From NCBI RefSeq assembly GCF_001690495.1, contig NZ_LZGS01000026.1:1-63226 (forward strand): a DNA stretch of 63,226 nucleotides, written 5' to 3'. The stretch's first letter is position 1. Each line of letters opens with the position of its first letter. This document shows positions 59,387-63,226 of this stretch, one piece after another. The stretch comes from Gilliamella sp. App4-10. Its GTDB lineage: Bacteria; Pseudomonadota; Gammaproteobacteria; Enterobacterales; Orbaceae. A program made the position numbers and the translations under genes. The notes under the pieces are model-generated. The model saw only the letters and a program-made list of their open reading frames with translations, did no database searches and had not been told where the DNA came from.

Positions 59387-59972
59387 CAAAAAGTAGTTCA
59401 TTAATAGCACGCAAATAACATAAAAGATAAAATAAGGTATATAAAAGTGCTTAAAGGCCTGCTTTCTTCCCCCTAGACATGGCGGAATGAGCGAGATAAT
59501 TTGTTCACTGGGTTTGGCATGGCGTACACTTCGTAATGGTCAGCGTGCTTTTCGGCGACCACCTCGACCTGATCGCCATCATTAAATTTATAAAAACCGA
59601 GCCAACCTTTTAACGTGATGGTGCCGTTTAATTTGGCGGTGATATTTGTGCGGAGAACAAATTACTACGGTCATTACCATTAGCATGCCCTAAACCGGCT
59701 AATGCGGCAATGCTATTACCATTTAAAGTAGCAAGTAGTGCGCCCTTTCTAAGTTGGTTGTTGTGTTTTTGTTTTTGCTCGTCACTTAAATAAGCCCCAT
59801 CACCAAGTGGTGCATAGCAAAATAGACCTTTAAATTCGGATAGAGTGCCGGTTAGTTTAACCAAATTTTTGGGCGGTACGATTGGATCGGTAATACTAAT
59901 ACCGGTTTTTTTTAATAGCTGCTCTTTGTCGTTATAGATAGGGTCGTTACCATCATATTTTGCGTAAGGCAT
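59387..59972 (-). pseudogene. Broken last copy of the repeated membrane-protein gene (copy E)
   Basis: The frame starts at the ATG at 59972 like the other copies and is intact for 114 codons. It then meets a one-base deletion near 59645 and stops at 59628. The homologous DNA goes on in a second frame (LKGWLGFYKFNDGDQVEVVA), with another single-base deletion near 59518 (GGTTTGGCAT against GGTTTGAGCAT in the intact copies). It fades out at about 59387 inside the first membrane segment. The 3' part was replaced by the unknown decayed gene downstream. Confidence 0.85.
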
Positions 59973-59991
59973 AATAATATTCTCTAACGTA

Positions 59992-60945
59992 TTATTTTCT
60001 TTTTTTTCTGTTTTTATTTTTAACGCGTAAAGTAGGCCTGCCTTTTTTGCATAATACCTCTGGATCGTAGTAAAAAAAACCCCAACCTTCGCCAGGTTTT
60101 GGGGGTCTAATATATTGATCGGTAATATCATATTTAGTTGAATATTTACCTTGTTCAATTAATCTAACTATATATTGTTTACTTATTTTTACTAAATTGA
60201 TATTGGTGACATTTTGCCAATCCAATACTGTAAAAATGCGCTCGGCAAGGGTAATGTATGTCACGATTGAATTTTTATAAACCATAAAAAAAGCTGCCCC
60301 TAATATTACCCCTAATGTACTAAAACCAATGGTCATATTTTCCAACGAAAAATCAAGAAAAAAGTAGTTCATAAGTAGAGTGCAAACAATATAAAATATA
60401 AAAAAAGGTATATAAAAGTGCTTAAAGGCTTGTTTTCTTCCCCCTAGACAGGGTGGAATGAGCGAGATAATTTGTTCACTGGGTTTGAGCATGGCGTACA
60501 CTTCGTAATGGTCAGCGTGCTTTTCGGCGACCACCTCGACTTGATCGCCATCGTTAAATTTATAAAAACCGATCCAACCTTTTAACGCGATGGTGTCATT
60601 TAATTTGGCCGTAATATACTGAGCATCTACCTCATTACTACGATCATTACCATTGGCGTGCCCTAAGCCGGCCAGCGCAGCAATGCTATTACCGTTTAAG
60701 GTGGCAAGTAGTGCGCCCTTTCTAAGTTGATTGTTGTGTTTTTGCTTTTGCTCGTCACTTAAATAAGCGCCATCAGCAAGTGGCGCATAGCAAAATAGAC
60801 CTTTAAATTCGGATAAGGTGCCGGTTAGTTTAACCAAATTTTTGGGCGGTAGGATTGGATCGGTAATACTAATACCGTTTTTTTTTAATAGCTGCTCTTT
60901 GTCTTTATAGATAGGGTCTTTGCCATCATATTTTGCGTAAGGCAT
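59992..60945 (-). CDS. Repeated T6SS-locus membrane protein, copy D
   Basis: 317 residues from the ATG at 60945. The open frame goes back to 61056, but only through the end of copy C in another frame. Residues 1-165 form a soluble domain almost identical in all copies (MPYAKYDGKDPIYKDKEQLL, GLFCYAPLADGAYLS, ALAGLGHANGNDRSN). A variable tripeptide (EVD) comes just after NDRSN. Two membrane helices at about 180-222 and a basic tail ending KNKNRKKRK follow. I cannot give a function. Its place upstream of PAAR and its copy number suggest a T6SS effector or immunity role. The IIPPCLGGRKQAFKHFYIP segment differs from B and C. Confidence 0.8.
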   Translation of the reverse strand: MPYAKYDGKDPIYKDKEQLLKKNGISITDPILPPKNLVKLTGTLSEFKGLFCYAPLADGAYLSDEQKQKHNNQLRKGALLATLNGNSIAALAGLGHANGNDRSNEVDAQYITAKLNDTIALKGWIGFYKFNDGDQVEVVAEKHADHYEVYAMLKPSEQIISLIPPCLGGRKQAFKHFYIPFFIFYIVCTLLMNYFFLDFSLENMTIGFSTLGVILGAAFFMVYKNSIVTYITLAERIFTVLDWQNVTNINLVKISKQYIVRLIEQGKYSTKYDITDQYIRPPKPGEGWGFFYYDPEVLCKKGRPTLRVKNKNRKKRK

Positions 60946-60964
60946 AATCGAATTCCTTATGAAA

Positions 60965-61912
60965 TTATTTTCTTTTTTTATTTTTAACCCATAATGGTGG
61001 CTTGCCTTTTTTGCATAATACCTCAGGATCGTAATAAAAAAAGAACCAGCCATCACCTGATTTTGGCGGTCTAATATATTGATCAGTTTTATTATTATAC
61101 TTTTCTACATATTTTTCTTGGATAATTAATTTAGCAACATATTGCTTACTTATTTTGGCTAAATTAATGTTAGTAACATCTTTCCAGCCTAACACAGTAA
61201 AAATGCGCTCGGCAAGCGTGACATGCGAGGCAAGCGAATTTTTATAAACCATGAAATTAGCTGCACCAAATATTACCCCTAATGAACCAAAACCAATGAC
61301 CAAATTTTCTAAACTAAAATCGAGAAAAAAGTAGTTCATTAATAGCACGCAAGTAACATAAAAGAGAAACATAGGCAAACGATAAATTTTGAATGCTTGA
61401 TTACGCCCGGCAAAACACAAAGGGACAAGTGATATAATTTGTTCACTGGGTTTGAGCATGGCGTACACTTCGTAATGGTCAGCGTGTTTTTCGGCGACCA
61501 CCTCGACTTGATCGCCATCATTAAATTTATAAAAACCGATCCAACCTTTTAACGTGATGGTGTCATTCAACTTGGCAGTGATATATTGTGCCGCAAATAG
61601 ATTACTACGGTCATTACCATTGGCATGGCCTAAGCCAGCCAGCGCAGCAATGCTATTACCATTTAAAGTGGCAAGTAGTGCGCCCTTTCTAAGCTGATTT
61701 TGCTGTTTTTGTTTTTGTTCATCACTTAAATAAGCGCCATCAGCAAGTGGCGCATAACAAAATAGACCTTTAAATTCGGATAGGGTACCGGTTAATTTAA
61801 CCAAATATTTGGGCGGTAGGATTGGATCGGTAATACTAATACCGGTTTTTTTTAATAGCTGCTCTTTGTCGTTATAGATAGGGTCGTTACCATCATATTT
61901 TGCGTAAGGCAT
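60965..61912 (-). CDS. Repeated T6SS-locus membrane protein, copy C
   Basis: 315 residues from the ATG at 61912. A second ATG at 61915 lies directly ahead, with AAGGA five to eight bases upstream. It has the same layout as its neighbours: conserved N-terminal domain (LPPKYLVKLTGTLSEFKGLF, one Asn-to-Tyr change), tripeptide LFA after NDRSN, helices at about 179-198 and 203-223, tail KKGKPPLWVKNKKRK. It is spaced 19 bases from copy B. Function unknown; see the array entry. Confidence 0.8.
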   Translation of the reverse strand: MPYAKYDGNDPIYNDKEQLLKKTGISITDPILPPKYLVKLTGTLSEFKGLFCYAPLADGAYLSDEQKQKQQNQLRKGALLATLNGNSIAALAGLGHANGNDRSNLFAAQYITAKLNDTITLKGWIGFYKFNDGDQVEVVAEKHADHYEVYAMLKPSEQIISLVPLCFAGRNQAFKIYRLPMFLFYVTCVLLMNYFFLDFSLENLVIGFGSLGVIFGAANFMVYKNSLASHVTLAERIFTVLGWKDVTNINLAKISKQYVAKLIIQEKYVEKYNNKTDQYIRPPKSGDGWFFFYYDPEVLCKKGKPPLWVKNKKRK

Positions 61913-61931
61913 CATTGAATTCCTTATGAAC

Positions 61932-62879
61932 TTATTTTCTTTTTTTATTTTTACCCCGTAAGGGAGGCTTGCCTTTTTTGCATAATACCTCAGGGTCGTA
62001 GTAAAAAAAATACCAGCCACCACCTGATTTAGGCGGTCTAATATGTGGATCTGTTTTATTATTATATTTTGTTGCATATTTCCCTTGGGCAATTAATTTA
62101 GCAACATATTGTCTACTTATTTTAACTAAATTAATATTGGTGACATCTTGCCAGCCCAACACAGTAAAAATGCGCTCAGCCAGCGTGATATGAGTCGCAA
62201 TTGAATTTTTATATACATTGAAAATAGCTAGCCCGAAGATTACCCCTAATGAGCCAAAACCAATGGTCAGATTTTCCAATGAAAAATCAAGAAAAAAGTA
62301 GTTCATTAATAGCACACAAATAACATAAAAAATAAACATGGGGAAATGATTGTATTTTAATGCCTGATTACGGCCGGCAAAACATAAAGGGACAAGTGAG
62401 ATAATCTGTTCACTGGGTTTGAGCATGGCGTACACTTCGTAATGGTCAGCGTGTTTTTCGGCGACCACCTCGACTTGATCGCCATCATTAAATTTATAAA
62501 AACCGATCCAACCTTTTAACGTGATGGTGTCATTTAATTTGGCGCTAATATATTGTGCTTGCACATAATTACTACGGTCATTACCATTGGCATGCCCTAA
62601 GCCAGCCAGCGCAGCAATGCTATTACCATTTAAAGTAGCAAGTAGTGCGCCCTTTCTAAGCTGGTTGTTGTGTTTTTGTTTTTGCTCGTCACTTAAATAA
62701 GCGCCATCAGCAAGTGGTGCATAGCAAAACAGACCTTTAAACTCGGATAGGGTGCCGGTTAATTTCACCAAATTTTTGGGCGGTAGGATTGGCTCGGTAA
62801 TACTAATACCGGTTTTTTTTAATAGCTGCTCTTTGTCTTTATAGATAGGGTCGTTACCATCATATTTTGCGTAAGGCAT
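61932..62879 (-). CDS. Repeated T6SS-locus membrane protein, copy B
   Basis: 315 residues from the ATG at 62879. An upstream in-frame extension to 63065 only reads through copy A in the wrong frame. The N-terminal domain includes KLTGTLSEFKGLFCYAPLAD and KGWIGFYKFNDGDQVEVVAE, which together look like a small beta-barrel fold. The variable tripeptide is YVQ. The helices are FPMFIFYVICVLLMNYFFL and about 203-222. The basic tail is KPPLRGKNKKRK. No catalytic motif or signal peptide is seen, so the N-terminus should face the cytoplasm. Confidence 0.8.
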   Translation of the reverse strand: MPYAKYDGNDPIYKDKEQLLKKTGISITEPILPPKNLVKLTGTLSEFKGLFCYAPLADGAYLSDEQKQKHNNQLRKGALLATLNGNSIAALAGLGHANGNDRSNYVQAQYISAKLNDTITLKGWIGFYKFNDGDQVEVVAEKHADHYEVYAMLKPSEQIISLVPLCFAGRNQALKYNHFPMFIFYVICVLLMNYFFLDFSLENLTIGFGSLGVIFGLAIFNVYKNSIATHITLAERIFTVLGWQDVTNINLVKISRQYVAKLIAQGKYATKYNNKTDPHIRPPKSGGGWYFFYYDPEVLCKKGKPPLRGKNKKRK

Positions 62880-62898
62880 AATAATATTCTCTAACGTA

Positions 62899-63226
62899 TT
62901 ATTTTCTTTTTTTTCTGTTTTTATTTTTAACGCGTAAAGGAGGCCTGCCTTTTTTGCATAATACCTCTGGATCGTAGTAAAAAAAACCCCACCCTTCGCC
63001 AGGTTTTGGGGGTCTAATATATTGATCGGTAATATCATATTTAGTTGAATATTTACCTTGTTCAATTAATCTAACTATATATTGTTTACTTATTTTTACT
63101 AAATTGATATTGGTGACATTTTGCCAATCCAATACTGTAAAAATGCGCTCGGCAAGGGTAATGTATGTCACGATTGAATTTTTATAAACCATAAAAAAAG
63201 CTGCCCCTAATATTACCCCTAATGTA
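62899..63226 (-). CDS. Repeated T6SS-locus membrane protein, copy A (5' part outside window)
   Basis: Only the last 108 codons are in the window: end of helix 2, then LAERIFTVLDWQNVTNINLV, FFYYDPEVLCKKGRPPLRV and the KKRK end. This stretch is almost identical to copy D, base for base from 60158 on. The start should lie near 63846-63852 if the spacing holds. Confidence 0.8.
   Translation of the reverse strand, partial: TLGVILGAAFFMVYKNSIVTYITLAERIFTVLDWQNVTNINLVKISKQYIVRLIEQGKYSTKYDITDQYIRPPKPGEGWGFFYYDPEVLCKKGRPPLRVKNKNRKKRK

Larger units (their letters stand above)
59387..63226. repeat. Tandem array of about 970-bp gene units
   Basis: Gene starts at 62879, 61912, 60945 and 59972 give spacings of 967, 967 and 973 bases. 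Each unit is one gene plus a gap of about 19 bases. The A/B junction and the D/E junction match almost base for base at an offset of 2907 bases (three units). This points to duplication or gene conversion of blocks as well as of single units. The array goes on beyond the window. Confidence 0.92.

Noticed and set aside
60946-61056. Upstream extensions of the repeated genes (also at 61913-62092, 62880-63065, 59973-60158)
   Set aside because: Each extension only reads the end of the preceding copy in a shifted frame. The conserved start is MPYAKYDG after the 19-base gap.
59387-63226. CRISPR or satellite repeat
   Set aside because: The repeat unit is a whole gene of about 950 bases with a preserved frame, not short repeats with spacers.

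Overview
This is an AT-rich gammaproteobacterial chromosome segment. Its proteins closely resemble enteric ones (YajO, FlhDC, MetE, TreR/TreB/TreC, SlmA, CoaBC). The low GC content, homopolymer-rich genes, a decayed IS and a type VI secretion locus fit the Orbaceae (Gilliamella/Frischella-type insect gut symbionts). That placement is an inference from content and composition; no 16S gene is present.

Layout. Positions 1-3657 hold the 3' part of tuf with its terminator, a YajO-like aldo/keto reductase, yjdM, and a 770-base stretch with hairpins but no gene. Positions 3658-25228 are a flagellar island: fliFGHIJKLMNOPQR on the minus strand, fliE divergent from it, fliDST on the minus strand, then fliC, fliA, flhDC, motAB and flgKL on the plus strand. 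Near-consensus sigma-28 promoters sit before fliD, fliC and flgK, and their regulator genes (flhDC, fliA) lie in the same island. No chemotaxis gene is seen, and FliM lacks the usual N-terminal CheY-binding peptide. Positions 25558-31350 are housekeeping: cysE, mscS, and coaBC-dut-slmA plus recN with a perfect LexA box. Positions 31511-38706 hold two frameshifted genes (one unknown, one NADAR/YbiA-like), yagU, metE, metF, an initiator tRNA-Met and an NAD(P)-binding oxidoreductase. Positions 39071-42321 encode a McrBC-type restriction system. Positions 42477-46826 are the trehalose operon treR-treB-treC, with a CRP site and a TreR-like operator. A decayed IS481-family transposase (47201-48041) separates this from the type VI secretion locus.

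The T6SS part (48116-58292, minus strand) runs, in transcription order, PAAR, an unknown two-TM protein, tssM, tssA, tssF, tssG, tssJ, tssE. The sheath, Hcp, VgrG, TssK, TssL and ClpV genes are not in the window and are probably upstream, beyond 63226. Between PAAR and the window edge lies the most unusual feature. It is a tandem array (about 59387-63226) of near-identical genes of about 315 codons, repeated every 967-973 bases. Each encodes a conserved soluble N-terminal domain, two membrane segments and a basic tail. One copy is broken and runs into a decayed gene. The array looks like an expanding T6SS effector or immunity family, and it continues past the window end.
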